Part shown: positions 21,832 to 32,175 of the stretch, piece by piece | Position numbering within the stretch: the stretch's first letter is position 1 | Layout of the letters: the number at the start of each line of letters is the position of its first letter | Assembly: GCA_026770025.1 (NCBI GenBank) | Contig: JAMXDE010000028.1 | Coordinates: 728,748-792,747, forward strand | DNA: 64,000 nucleotides | Origin: Craspedostauros australis | Lineage: Eukaryota > Bacillariophyta > Bacillariophyceae > Mastogloiales > Achnanthaceae | Direction of reading: 5' to 3' | Translations under genes and position numbers: made by a program | The notes under the pieces: generated by a model | What the model was told of the DNA's origin: nothing | The model's input: the letters and a program-made list of their open reading frames with translations, nothing else | Databases searched by the model: none

Positions 21832-23424
21832 GATCCACCTCGTGGATGATGGGCTCTTCGCTGAGCCACTCGGGGACGATCTCATCGTCCTGCACTTCGT
21901 TGTCGCTCCCGACGTACTCGAAGTTATCGAAGAAGGAGTCTTCGATGTAATCATCGGACACCAACATGCAGAGCGGCATGTCTTTCGCTGAGAGTACCAT
22001 CTCGTGCCCGCTCTTGTCGTGTCCTTGTGTTGCTGTGTTGGCCTGCTTGTCAGCCTTCTTCTTCTTGTTGAACTTCTTCTTTCGGCACTCCGCCTCGCGA
22101 TGTCCAAAGATGCCGCAGTAGTTGCATTTGCCATTGAAGCCGCTTCCCTTGTTGCAGTTGTTGTTACGCTTTCCGTTCATTTTGTTGTTGTTTTTCTTGT
22201 TGTTCGATTTCTTATGTTCTGGGCAATCGGCGGATCTGTGACCATACACACCACAGTTGTGGCAGGTCCCCTTGAAGTTACCGGTGCTAGTGAAGCCAGT
22301 GTCGTTGCTCTTCGTGTTGCTGTCTTGGAAATCGTCGATGTACGCCTTTCCTCCTTGATGAGTAGCGTGTGCTGTGCGGAGCACTCCTCTGATCGCATTG
22401 ATGGTGACTACGTCTGGATTGAACGTGAGTTGATGTTGGAAGTTCATGATGTGAGTTTGTATTCGCTACTCACCGTGCTGAGGATCTGCATGATCATCTC
22501 CTCGTCTGTGATCTCGTACTTGACATCGTGGAGACGCGAGTGTAGACCCTCGAGTCGCGTGATGTAGATATCGGGGTCCGTGTCTTTCTTCATCCTCTCG
22601 TTGTTGAATTGGCGCTTGAGTTTGATCTTTGTCGCCACATCGGATGGACGGAACTTCTCCGCAAGAACGTTCCATGCTGCGTGTGGATCTCCTTTGGGAT
22701 AATTGTCGGAGACGCATTGGTTGATGTATTGGATGGCCTGTTTGCCTTTCCCTTTCTCTGCATCCATCATGAGGATCAGATTGCTGAAGCAGTCGCATGC
22801 CAGCTCGTAGGTTTCTTCCAATGCTTCCTTGTCTTCTCCGGTGGCTGTTTTGATCTCACTCACTGTTGGGACCTTGGTCTTGCCCAACATCACGTCTCTC
22901 GTCTTCTGTGCACGAGCGTACGCCTTCGCTTGGGACTCCCATGTGCTGTAGTCTTCTTGTTCCCCGCTGAACATTGACGCCTTGATGCGCCGCTTGTTGT
23001 TGTTGACTGATGTCGCCATGTTGATTTGTTGTTTCATTGTTGGTGCGCTCGTGCCCTTGATTTCCATTTGTTTCTGTGTTGTCGTTTCTTCGATTTGCGC
23101 TTGTTGTTTCGCGAGGGTTGTTTTCCTCACAAATTCTCCTCCTGGTGGTGTTTCACTTTTCCCACCCTGTTTGGCTGTGCGAATGCTCTCCGTCACACCA
23201 GTCTCCTCTTGCTTGACCGCCTTGAGAATCCTCTTCTCCTCGCGGTGTAGTCTTGCAGACCGTTCTTCTTCGGTCTTGTCGATCGCGCTTGCCTCTGTGC
23301 TTGATAGGACAGTAGCCGCGGCTTCTTCCTTCTCTTGTCGTGGTCAAGTCTCACTCGCACCTTCTTGTCTCTTGATAGTCGGGTTGGACAGAGGGATGTC
23401 TCTCAATTCCTCTTCCTCGCTCAT
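21818..23424 (-). pseudogene. F2a gag with two CCHC zinc knuckles, broken
   Basis: Gag starts at ATG 23,424 (MSEEEELRDIPLSNP). By comparison with F2b a CCA codon is TGA at about 23,345-23,347, giving a stop after about 26 codons. The frame is then open to 22,444, with the capsid-like FSGEQEDYSTWESQAKAYAR and an EKFRPSD region. One missing base near 22,455 shifts the frame; the next frame carries two zinc knuckles, CHNCGVYGHRSADC and CNYCGIFGHREAEC, and runs into the palindromic insertion at 21,831. Family role: RNA-binding structural protein of the virus-like particle. Confidence 0.75.
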
Positions 23425-23506
23425 TCAGCTTGCTGCTCTTGAATGATGTTCGTCTTCCTCGCACGATCCGATCCGCGGGCTTGCCCTGATCTATCGTTTA
23501 TAAACG

Positions 23507-24296
23507 TGTTGGCAAGTTCCGTGATTGGTAACCTATGATCGTGGAAGATGGTGTTGGTTGATAGTCGTTCGTTTGCTATTTCATTACTTGGCTACTCCGA
23601 TCCTCTCGGTGTACACCAGTTCTCTTGCCCAATGCTCTAGGTGCTTCAATCTGTTTCGTAGATTCGATCTCCGACTATGAGTCGGTACGCGAGATGCTCT
23701 CTCGCTCCTCTTCGTATTCTCTCTCTCTCTCTCTCTCTCTGTCTTAGTATCGTGTACTTCGTGCTACACAATACTCCATGTTCGATGCGTACTCTGCATT
23801 CAACACTCCATTCATTCAGTACTGGTTCCTACTCCATGAGTACTTACCACTTGAACTTCACCTCTTGTATCCATGATCTTGATGCCCTTCGGTCATCGGA
23901 TCTTCGCCTCCTGCTCTGACTTGGAGACAGATGTCGACGTGGTGACATGATGACATCCTGTCGACGTCAGTAGGCGTCCTTCTGCTCTCCAGATGTCATG
24001 TTCCATTGGTGATGCAGTAGTCTGTCAGATGATATCGTCATCTGAGGTTTAGTTGGGAAGTACCTCAAGATTCTCTTGGTACCATTGATGGATGAACGGA
24101 CGATATTTCTAATTCTCTCAGAAATCGTCGATTGCAAATTTCCTCCAGAAATTCTGCTCATTTTCTTTTGTTCCATTTCCACTGTAATTCTGACGAATCA
24201 CAGAATACTATCGACGCGAGTGTAGTTATACCGTCCAAGTGCGTATGAGAGAATAACGGGTGAACGATGCACATATACACGTACATCTCGACATAT
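23507..24296 (-). repeat. F2a right LTR, minus orientation
   Basis: Reads tgttggcaagttcc at 23,507 (the complement of the CA end) to catctcgacata at 24,296. It lacks about 23 outermost bases present in the LTRs at 18,623 and 56,138. Followed on the coding strand by the leader cgtttataaacg and gag, so it is the 5' LTR of F2a. Only scattered differences from the left LTR. A CT microsatellite lies at about 23,709-23,740. Confidence 0.75.
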
Positions 24297-24872
24297 CCCT
24301 TCATGACCTAGGGGATTACTTTGATCCAATATAAATTTCATTCTCACCCCATTCCGTTTTTGACCGCAACTTTTACATGTACCCCTCCACTTTTCTTGTA
24401 CCAACGGAATCCTTGGGAGTTGGCGCTTCTTCTGATCTTCCTGAATCAGGGGTCTTCTTACTGCGGTTGGGTCGCCATCGTCCTCCGAAGTACTCGTGAA
24501 TCGTTTTTTTCGGCGACGAGACTGATGGGAAAACTCATCAGCGAGGCCATCATCGCTGATTTTCGTGACACATCAATGATTTCTCGGTGCTCACATCTCT
24601 CAACTCGATCGCCGTTTTCGCATGCATCACTTGGCATGCGTGTTCATACAGCTCCATGGATGCCTCCCAGCACATTGCTTTGCTGATGATCTCTGTGGCC
24701 CATTGCTCATGGATCATTCTTCGGTGTGAGCAATCTCTTTGATTGTTTCTTCTCACCGTCGAAGAGATCATCGCGATTGGTGATCACAAAATTGCAATCG
24801 CAATTCCAACCATTCCACATCATCGATCGCCCATCACAACACAAGCACAGCCGATCTCATGCACCCGCGGCC
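24297..24872. other. Upstream flank of the PiggyBac-type gene
   Basis: Non-coding sequence between the F2a LTR and the transposase start. It would hold the promoter and, if complete, the left terminal repeat of the PiggyBac element. I found no TTAA-flanked terminal repeat that I can defend, because the right end is missing. Confidence 0.35.
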
Positions 24873-25983
24873 ATGCCTGCATCATCTCCGGCTTCTCCCA
24901 CATCCAAGCGTGCCAAAGCATCCAAGCCTTCTTCCAATGGCGCGGCAAGCTACAATTGCGCCAAACCCTTCGTGGTATTCCTCAACAGCAATCGGAGAAA
25001 ATCCCTTCATGCTACCAATGGAGTGACGGGAGACCGTTACGCAGGAGCACCAATCGCAAGCAGCAAGAGAGTATGCAATGGCAACAGTGCCTGCATCAGT
25101 GTGGCTGGTACCACCACTGCAAGCATAATCGAAAGCAACAGGCGCAGCAGTCGCATTATCGAGCGCCTCAAACGCAAACTTGCGTTGAGGTGCGGAAGAA
25201 AAAACGAGAGGAGTGGCCCAATTGCAACCAACAACAGCAACGATGGCACGGCCAGCAACAATGGCACAGCCAGCAGCAATGGCACGGCCAGCAACAATGG
25301 CACAGCCAGCAGCAAGGGCACGGCCAGCAGCAATGGCACGGCCAGCAGCAAGGGCACGGCCAGCAACAATGGAGCAACTGCTGTGGATGGCACAGCCATT
25401 CCTGTGCATGGAGCCGACAACAATGTTGCCTATGAACCACTCCCCATCAGTTCCCACAAGCCACTCTTCCGGTCAGTTGGAGGTTTCAACCCATCAGTTA
25501 ATACCATCCTGGAGGTTTACTTCTCACGGCAACTCATCAAGTCCATGCAAGTCCACACCAACAACCATATCTTCAACAGTGGATCCACGGCCAGCTTCGT
25601 TTCAGTGAAGGAGATCTACCTCTTCCTTGCAATCTACTACTACATGGGAGTCTTCAAGGCACCAGCCAAGCGGGATTATTGGCGCGCCCCGTCCATTGGT
25701 GTACCATCCCACCTGCTCACAAAGTACATGACACGAGCAAGATATAAAGTTGTGTGGAACCACATTCACTTCTCAGCTGTGAGGAATGCAGTTGCTTCTG
25801 ATACAACCAATGCCACTGACTCGGAAGATGAGGATATCAGTGACAGCAAAGACGATCTCATCCAGAGCCGATATGAATCTCTCATGAGTGTAACGGCCAG
25901 CAGCTGCTCTCCGTCAAGTCGGTCTGCAACTTTGAGCAGCTCCACATGCACAGGCAGCAACCAAACCCTGCACACACAGCCCC
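24873..25983 (+). pseudogene. PiggyBac-type transposase, 5' part only
   Basis: 370 codons from ATG 24,873 (context cggccATGcc; an upstream in-frame GTG at 24,726 is not a plausible eukaryotic start). A Ser/Ala/Lys-rich basic N-terminus is followed by seven Gly-Thr-Ala-Ser repeats, then the start of a DDE_Tnp_1_7-like domain: EIYLFLAIYYYMGVFKAP, RDYWR, and a YMTRARYKVVWNHIHFS block typical of PiggyBac relatives. An acidic SEDEDISDSKDD linker follows, then the frame enters the F1 LTR at 25,984 and ends within it. The catalytic Asp region is missing, so no active transposase. The rest of the gene may lie beyond the F1/F2b array, off the right edge. Confidence 0.7.
25245..25370 (+). repeat. 18-bp minisatellite coding (GTASNN/SK)x7
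   Basis: Seven exact-length units of ggcacggccagcaacaat with a few substitutions, encoding GTAS followed by two of Asn, Ser or Lys. It sits between the basic region and the transposase domain, probably a flexible linker. Confidence 0.85.
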
Positions 25984-26718
25984 TGATAATCAGCAATTAC
26001 ACACAGGAAAAGGGCACCAAACACTGCACTTACTACGCCGCCAGGGTGATCAATCCGTCAGGTGGAGTTGGAGATGTTTGGTGTTTGTTGTTGTTCTAAT
26101 AGGTTGTGTTCAATTGATGATTGAGTTTGGATTATGAGATGATGATCTCCTATTTCTAATGATGGTGCCTATTGCACGGTTTCTAACGTGCTGCTTGATT
26201 ACCTCATGTTGTATCTCGCAGTCTTTCCTAAAACATTGCCCAAGATGGTATGTTGATCTACACGATATCTCGTGTTATCTCCACCTTTGGTCTTTCTTCA
26301 TCTCTGCCTGATCTTGTCTGGTCTTGATCTCTGTTTGATCACATATGGATTGATCCGTCTACGTCGGTGGGGTGCATGCATCACCCCTGACGATGTTGTT
26401 CTGGATCCTAAATGTTGCTGCCACGTGCTCGATGATGCATTCGGCTAGGCTAGACAGGTCAGCATACCATGACTAAAATATAATCTCGATTCCGAGGATC
26501 ACAATGACCGATCCTCTGACGTCATACGATGATGTCAGTGCCTACGTCAGATTCGATGACAGTAGTGACTGAATCTCAATCGTGTATCAAGACTCACTCG
26601 ACTATACTCTCAAAATCGAGTCGAATCAAAAATAATGAATCACGTTTCAGTCATGAGAGATGAGTACCTAATTTCGCTCTAGATGTTGATACTCCCCTAT
26701 AGTCGGGAGTCTTGTTCA
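25984..26718 (-). repeat. F1 unit A 3' LTR, type I
   Basis: 735 bp. On the coding strand it starts tgaacaagactccc and ends gctgattatca. A purine-rich tract (ggaaaggagaga) lies just upstream inside the coding sequence. The first three bases, TGA, are also the stop codon of the polyprotein. Confidence 0.85.
26517..26549. promoter_or_regulatory. CRE-like TGACGTCA plus second ACGTCA in the F1 LTR
   Basis: A perfect palindromic TGACGTCA at 26,517-26,524 and a half site ACGTCA at 26,544-26,549. TGACGT-type sites are known CO2/cAMP-responsive elements in the diatom Phaeodactylum (carbonic anhydrase promoter). They recur in every F1 LTR here, including the diverged type II. An A+T-rich attatattttag just downstream on the coding strand could be the TATA region. 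Function here is inference. Confidence 0.4.
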
Positions 26719-29700
26719 TCCACCCAGAGTCTCTCCTTTCCAGAATAGAAGCGGCCTCACTAACGGCCAGTACTTCGCCCATGGAAGGAACTTGGTCATG
26801 ACGTCGGCTACGTTTTCCGTTCCGTCTATCTTGCAGAAATGCAGGATCTTCGCAGCTACTGCGGCACGCACGCGGTGGTACGCCAATGCGTTGTGTCGTT
26901 TGGACAACACACTGTTGGGAATGGTGGAGGAAGTGATCACACTCTGGTTGTCTCCGAACATCCAGGCGGGTCCGTCCAGGGGAATTCCCATTGCGCGAAG
27001 AGTAAGGCGCATAGCAATCACTTGCTCTGTTGCCTGTCTTGCCGCGACGAATTCCGATCCATAGGTTGCAGTCTCGACAGTGGTCTGGCGTTTGCTGAAC
27101 CATTCGATGGGTGTCTGGTTGAGCAGATGGAGAACACCAGTTGCAGATTTGCCTGTCACTTTGCAGTGCATGAGATTGGCATCTACAAACGTCGTCATTC
27201 GAACTGCCTTGCCTTTGGGTGTTGGATCGTCGTCTGCGGTCTCCTCTTCGGCGTCACCATACACAGAGTACATCCATTCATGATCAGGAACCTCGAAGAA
27301 GCGCTCGTGATCTGGAATTCCCGTTCTGAACCTGATGGCGGCATCAGAACGCTTTCGGAGGTATCCATACACACGTTTAGCACGGTCCATGTGACCAATC
27401 CTGGGTTGAGCTCTGAATCTAGACAAAGTCATCACAGCTGCAGCAATATCAAACCGTCCCAATGTGATGCACCATTGAAGGGCGCCGATGAGTGATTGAA
27501 ACTGTCTGGTCTCTACAGGGTTTAGTTCACGTGATGTGTCTAGCTCGGGGGCGTCGTTGTGTTCCATGGGACTGGTGTAGGTCCGTGGAAGCTCCCCATG
27601 CACCTGTTCGTAGTTCGCCAGCATCCGTTTGATGTAGGATTGCGGGCTCATAGTCAGGGTTCCGTCTTTGTCTCGGTCGAAGTCTGCGCCGAGGTGATAC
27701 TTGATTGGTCCTACACCCTTCAACTTGTACTTGTACTTGTTGATGAGCGTGTCGAAGAATGACTGTGGGTCTTCCATGACGGCCATCAGATCATCTACGT
27801 ACACACAGATGTATTCCCAGCATCTACCAGCATCCCTCATCCACACATCCGGGTCAGCTTTGCACTGAAAGAACTTCATGTCGCGGAGTGTGTCGGCCAG
27901 AGACTCGTGGAATCGAGCACCGGATGTGCGTAGTCCGTAGAGCGCTTTCACAATGATCATCATGTGACCAGCAAACTCTTGGAACTCAGGACCAGCTACG
28001 AAACAGATCTTTTCTTTTGTGTATGCTTCTAGATAGGCATTACCGATATCACCCACCATGGGCTTGAGGTTGTTGAGTTCTGCAGCAAGCAGTGCAATCC
28101 TGAATGATCTGAGATTGACTACTCCAGCATATGCCATATCCTTGCATGGATCCGTTAGGTGGCCTCCTGCTACGCATCTTGCCTTGTGTCGAAGGTCGTG
28201 TTTCACGTCGTACACCCAGAGGAGCTTGATCTGCTTGTATCCGTCTGGTTTCCGAGCGTTCTTTCCGAGATCCTTGAACGTGCCATACTCGTGGAGCTGA
28301 GCCATTTCTTTTCTCTCAGCGTCTACCCACTTGGAGTTGCCATTCTTTTCGTCAAGCTGGCGTGCTTCCTTTCCGTTCCGTGGAACCTGAACACCAAACT
28401 TGAAGATAGGACCTTGTGCACGTGTTTTGCGTTTCCCAGCATTGATAAGACGATTGAGTTTCTTCTTTCTCTTTGCTAGTTTACGGAATCTTTTCCAGCC
28501 AGGCAGACCGAGGAGGTTGTTGTCTGCGGCGTACTTCGCACAGGATACAGGGTCATCTTTGGCGATCACATCCAGTGGTTCCATGGTCACACTGCCATCC
28601 TCCCATTGTACCTTCACATTGTAGGAGGAGCCATTGTACTTGCTGTGACTGGAGTGGAATGGGCCTTCGTGTCCGGTGATGGCTTTGAATACGCACATCT
28701 CCCCATCGCCGATCTCCTGTTCGTGCTGCTGTTCGATGATGTCAGCTAGATCCGTGTACGCGATGAGCTCTTCGGTGTCATCATCGCCGTATGCGATCAG
28801 CATCTTGATGTTGTCATGGTTGGCTGCGTCTCCGTCCTTGATCTTGCGGATCACTCGAGCTCTCCATTTGAGTCCATCCTGTTGATGGAGGAAGGTCAAT
28901 CCGAGCAGCTCATCAGGACTGAACTTGGGGACTTTGGCTACACCTGGATCTGGTTCTCCATGTGATGTGGCTACCAGGTCAGACAGTGCATGCACAACGG
29001 GTTGTCTAGCTTTAGGTGTGCTGTCACTACCGAAATCATCTGGATTTACGGTTTCGCTAGCTTCGTCACCCACGTCACCATCCTCCCCAGAAGCAGGCAG
29101 GGGGTAGTCTGCCCGTAGGTTTCGCGCGTCATCAGACACACGTCGGATGCTCGAGCGTGGCAACAGCCGTTGCGTCGCGTCATCGAGTACCCAGAACGTC
29201 AGTTCATCACCCTTGTGTTCGCATGGTCCAGCCCAGCGTCCACGCCGTTCCTGCGTGGTACCTGGGAAGGCAGCGTCCCCGACCTTGTAGTACACTGGCT
29301 CCCACCAGTGGAAGCTGAGGTACTTGCTGACATCAGGGCGCTGGCCTGTGGCGGCTTGGATGGGCGTGATGTGGCCAGCCGTGGACTGCGACAGATGGTT
29401 GAGCAGTCCCACGACATACAGGGTGCAGATGAGCCAGAACCTGGCAGGAGTGCCAGTTCTGTCCATGATGCCGTTGGTGGTGCGCTTCACATCCTGGATG
29501 CGTCGCTCGACAGGATTCTGATGTTGGTGGTGTGGTTCGGACTGGTGGTCTGCAATGCAGTACTGTCGGAGGATGTCCTTCATCTTACCTCCGAGTTGCG
29601 CCGTGGCATTGTCGGACATCAACACGTCCATGGCACCATGCTCCCGAATGAAGTCTTGGACAACATGGGGAACATGGGATTCGCTTGCCAGAGGGTACGC

Positions 29701-32175
29701 CGCTGTGAGGCGCGTGTTGGATCCTACAAACACCTGTACCATGGTACATCCACCGTGTCCGGGGACTCCGTCATGGTGAGCAGGCGTGTCGGAGAACAAC
29801 GTGTCCATGGAAACAACATCATGTAGTCGGTTGACATTGGCTGCGGGGAATCTAGACTTATAGTGTTTACGCATGGGGTAACGCTCAGACATGCGATACC
29901 ACTGGGTAGTACATGCAAGAGTGTCACGCACGCGGTCTGCTGGAATCCACCCGAAGTACGGCCGTAGCGCATGGAAGTTGGGCGCTTTACCCACGATGTT
30001 GCGTGGCCCGGCCTTGGTCGCCTTCTCCCCATCCCCGAGCGTCGCAGCGGATTGAACGTACTGAACGCACTTGGAGATGGTGATGTCGATGTCGTCGTCT
30101 TCGCCGCGTTCGGTTGCGGGAATGTTGTCCAGATCAGCCTCCCCGTCCAGGACAGATGGGTCCCATTCTTGGTCGGAGGTGAAGAACACGTGTGGCAGAT
30201 CGTCTAGCTCCGCCTGAGTTGGCTTGTGCATATCCATGTATGCGAGGCCGTGACGCACGGTGAGCGGGATGATGAATCCGTCTGGCGTGACAATGGTTTG
30301 CCGACCGCCAGGGAGGTTCTTTGGTCGCTCATTGACATCCAATCCAAACGCCGCGAGCTGGTTGGCAGAATGGATGGTGCGCCCTTTCCCGTAGTTGGCG
30401 TACTGATGGAACCAACCGATCACCGGCCCTGAGGTGGTCTGGATGACAGCGGTGGCCGTGACCAGCGCTAGATCCTTGATCTCTGCGTCGCCGATTCCAG
30501 AGACATCAGCACGGTTGGACGTGGACTCCATCACCAGCATGTCATCGCCAACGAGACCGCCGTTCGCACCTCCATCCACCAATGCGCCTTGCACAGTCAC
30601 GTTCGCGTTGTTGAACTTGTACGATACGTTCGTGTGAGACAGGGTGTAGGTGCGACCGTCAATGACGAGGGTAGTCGGCGGGCTCCCGGACGCGCTAGAC
30701 ATGGCACTGGATAGCATACGGTTGATTGCTGTTCCAGCGGTAGAACTAGATTCGTTATTGTTACTACCTTTGTCGTTGGTCTGGGTGTCCTGTTGGTCGT
30801 TCTGGTTGGATGTGGATCCACTGCGGTTGGTGTTGTTGGCAGAACGCCTAGGCTTGTCCTTCTTACCACGTCCAGACTTGGCTCGCCGGGCTTGGAGGAA
30901 GTCGCTGCGTTGCTTGTCAGTCAGCTTTTGGAACTCCTCTCGCGGCAGCCGTTCTCGTGTCTCCTTGCTGTAGTCCTTGTTGGACTTCCAGAGATTGGGT
31001 CCGTCGTCCTTATCCTTCCCACGTTGCTTGCGCTGGTCGGTGTTGTTAACTTGCCGTGGCGTCTTTGGCTTGTTGGCGTCGTGGCCATCGAGTTGGACGG
31101 CGTACGACCGAACGAGCTCAACGAGGGTATCGAACTCCATGGTGGTTGCGGAGGTGCCGGGTGTGTAGGCCAGGATCGCGGTCTGCAGGTAGTCAGTCTG
31201 GAAGATAGACTGGTACAGAGCCTTGTCGGCCTCGATGGCGTTCGTCAACCACTCCTTCTTCGTCGCATCGTCGATCGGATCATCACGCAATGCCTCAAGT
31301 TCGTGCACCTTGTGTTGCCACAGGTCCAGGAACTGCTCACGAGTTTTGCGCCACTGCTTGTCCAGCTTGAACTTGATGATCTCGTCTCGGATGCGTCGGA
31401 TGGTGTTGACGGCGGTGGCACCGGTGGTGTACTCGCGGACCAGCATGCAGTAGACGGCTTGACCATCACAGATCGACTCATACGGAGTGACACACTTCCT
31501 ACTCTTCGTGGTCTGCAGGTTGGATACAAACACGTTGAACAGGAAGGTGGACTGCACTTTGAAGAGCTCGGCTTGTTCATCGGGTGGGGTGTAGTCAACA
31601 TCGAGAACATTTGAGATGCCATGAGCAGCAGCAGTGGCACGCAGACGACGATGGAATGTAGCGAAGTATTTATCATCAGACAACTTGGGATAGTCGCTAA
31701 TGTTACGCTTGATGCTACGGTTGAACTCTGCGGCGAGGTCGCGTCCGGTCTTCTCCGTTGGGTCGGTCTTTGTTGGTTCGAAGGGGAATGCGCTGGTGGC
31801 TGTGTCAGGCATGGCGGTTGAGGATGCGGGCGATGGTGTGAACGTCCGGGCGACATACTCCATGTATGAAGCTGGGTTGAGTTCCCGCCATGTCTCTACA
31901 GTGGGACTAGGTTGAACACTGAACCAGCCAATGGCATTGGAGAATTTCCGGATTGCTACCTTAGACAGTTGGGCTACGTAGTCGGGTTCCGGATCAGATC
32001 GCGCGATGGTGGCGTTCATGTCAAGCATGTCTTCGCGATGAAGCGAAGCGAAATCCATGATGGTTCGGATCTCTTCGGTATGCAAGATAAGCCATTCGGT
32101 AGACGAGTCGTCATATCCGAGAACGCTGAGGACGTGCGCCAGGATGGTGTCGTTGATTGGGATTGCGTTGGACAT
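26716..32175 (-). CDS. F1 unit A Gag-Pol polyprotein (1819 aa, intact)
   Basis: One continuous frame from ATG 32,175 to a TGA formed by the LTR edge. Order: Gag-like region (1-500) without a CCHC knuckle but with a Lys/Arg-rich patch (ARRAKSGRGKKDKPRR) in that place; protease with LVDGGANGG at about 532-540 (D534; D-G-G, not the usual D-S/T-G); integrase without the HHCC finger, catalytic D791, D855, E890; reverse transcriptase with YVDD at 1459-1462; RNase H with D1665, then GSEF and GDNQSV, ending VADVMTKFL. Acts in cytoplasmic virus-like particles: reverse transcription, then nuclear integration. All catalytic residues are present, so it is potentially autonomous. Differs from unit B at two residues that I could see. 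Confidence 0.9.
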   Translation of the reverse strand: MSNAIPINDTILAHVLSVLGYDDSSTEWLILHTEEIRTIMDFASLHREDMLDMNATIARSDPEPDYVAQLSKVAIRKFSNAIGWFSVQPSPTVETWRELNPASYMEYVARTFTPSPASSTAMPDTATSAFPFEPTKTDPTEKTGRDLAAEFNRSIKRNISDYPKLSDDKYFATFHRRLRATAAAHGISNVLDVDYTPPDEQAELFKVQSTFLFNVFVSNLQTTKSRKCVTPYESICDGQAVYCMLVREYTTGATAVNTIRRIRDEIIKFKLDKQWRKTREQFLDLWQHKVHELEALRDDPIDDATKKEWLTNAIEADKALYQSIFQTDYLQTAILAYTPGTSATTMEFDTLVELVRSYAVQLDGHDANKPKTPRQVNNTDQRKQRGKDKDDGPNLWKSNKDYSKETRERLPREEFQKLTDKQRSDFLQARRAKSGRGKKDKPRRSANNTNRSGSTSNQNDQQDTQTNDKGSNNNESSSTAGTAINRMLSSAMSSASGSPPTTLVIDGRTYTLSHTNVSYKFNNANVTVQGALVDGGANGGLVGDDMLVMESTSNRADVSGIGDAEIKDLALVTATAVIQTTSGPVIGWFHQYANYGKGRTIHSANQLAAFGLDVNERPKNLPGGRQTIVTPDGFIIPLTVRHGLAYMDMHKPTQAELDDLPHVFFTSDQEWDPSVLDGEADLDNIPATERGEDDDIDITISKCVQYVQSAATLGDGEKATKAGPRNIVGKAPNFHALRPYFGWIPADRVRDTLACTTQWYRMSERYPMRKHYKSRFPAANVNRLHDVVSMDTLFSDTPAHHDGVPGHGGCTMVQVFVGSNTRLTAAYPLASESHVPHVVQDFIREHGAMDVLMSDNATAQLGGKMKDILRQYCIADHQSEPHHQHQNPVERRIQDVKRTTNGIMDRTGTPARFWLICTLYVVGLLNHLSQSTAGHITPIQAATGQRPDVSKYLSFHWWEPVYYKVGDAAFPGTTQERRGRWAGPCEHKGDELTFWVLDDATQRLLPRSSIRRVSDDARNLRADYPLPASGEDGDVGDEASETVNPDDFGSDSTPKARQPVVHALSDLVATSHGEPDPGVAKVPKFSPDELLGLTFLHQQDGLKWRARVIRKIKDGDAANHDNIKMLIAYGDDDTEELIAYTDLADIIEQQHEQEIGDGEMCVFKAITGHEGPFHSSHSKYNGSSYNVKVQWEDGSVTMEPLDVIAKDDPVSCAKYAADNNLLGLPGWKRFRKLAKRKKKLNRLINAGKRKTRAQGPIFKFGVQVPRNGKEARQLDEKNGNSKWVDAERKEMAQLHEYGTFKDLGKNARKPDGYKQIKLLWVYDVKHDLRHKARCVAGGHLTDPCKDMAYAGVVNLRSFRIALLAAELNNLKPMVGDIGNAYLEAYTKEKICFVAGPEFQEFAGHMMIIVKALYGLRTSGARFHESLADTLRDMKFFQCKADPDVWMRDAGRCWEYICVYVDDLMAVMEDPQSFFDTLINKYKYKLKGVGPIKYHLGADFDRDKDGTLTMSPQSYIKRMLANYEQVHGELPRTYTSPMEHNDAPELDTSRELNPVETRQFQSLIGALQWCITLGRFDIAAAVMTLSRFRAQPRIGHMDRAKRVYGYLRKRSDAAIRFRTGIPDHERFFEVPDHEWMYSVYGDAEEETADDDPTPKGKAVRMTTFVDANLMHCKVTGKSATGVLHLLNQTPIEWFSKRQTTVETATYGSEFVAARQATEQVIAMRLTLRAMGIPLDGPAWMFGDNQSVITSSTIPNSVLSKRHNALAYHRVRAAVAAKILHFCKIDGTENVADVMTKFLPWAKYWPLVRPLLFWKGETLGG

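Noticed and set aside
24726-24872. Upstream extension of the PiggyBac-type gene to a GTG
   Set aside because: Not an ATG; the first good ATG is at 24,873 in a favourable context, and the extension looks non-coding.
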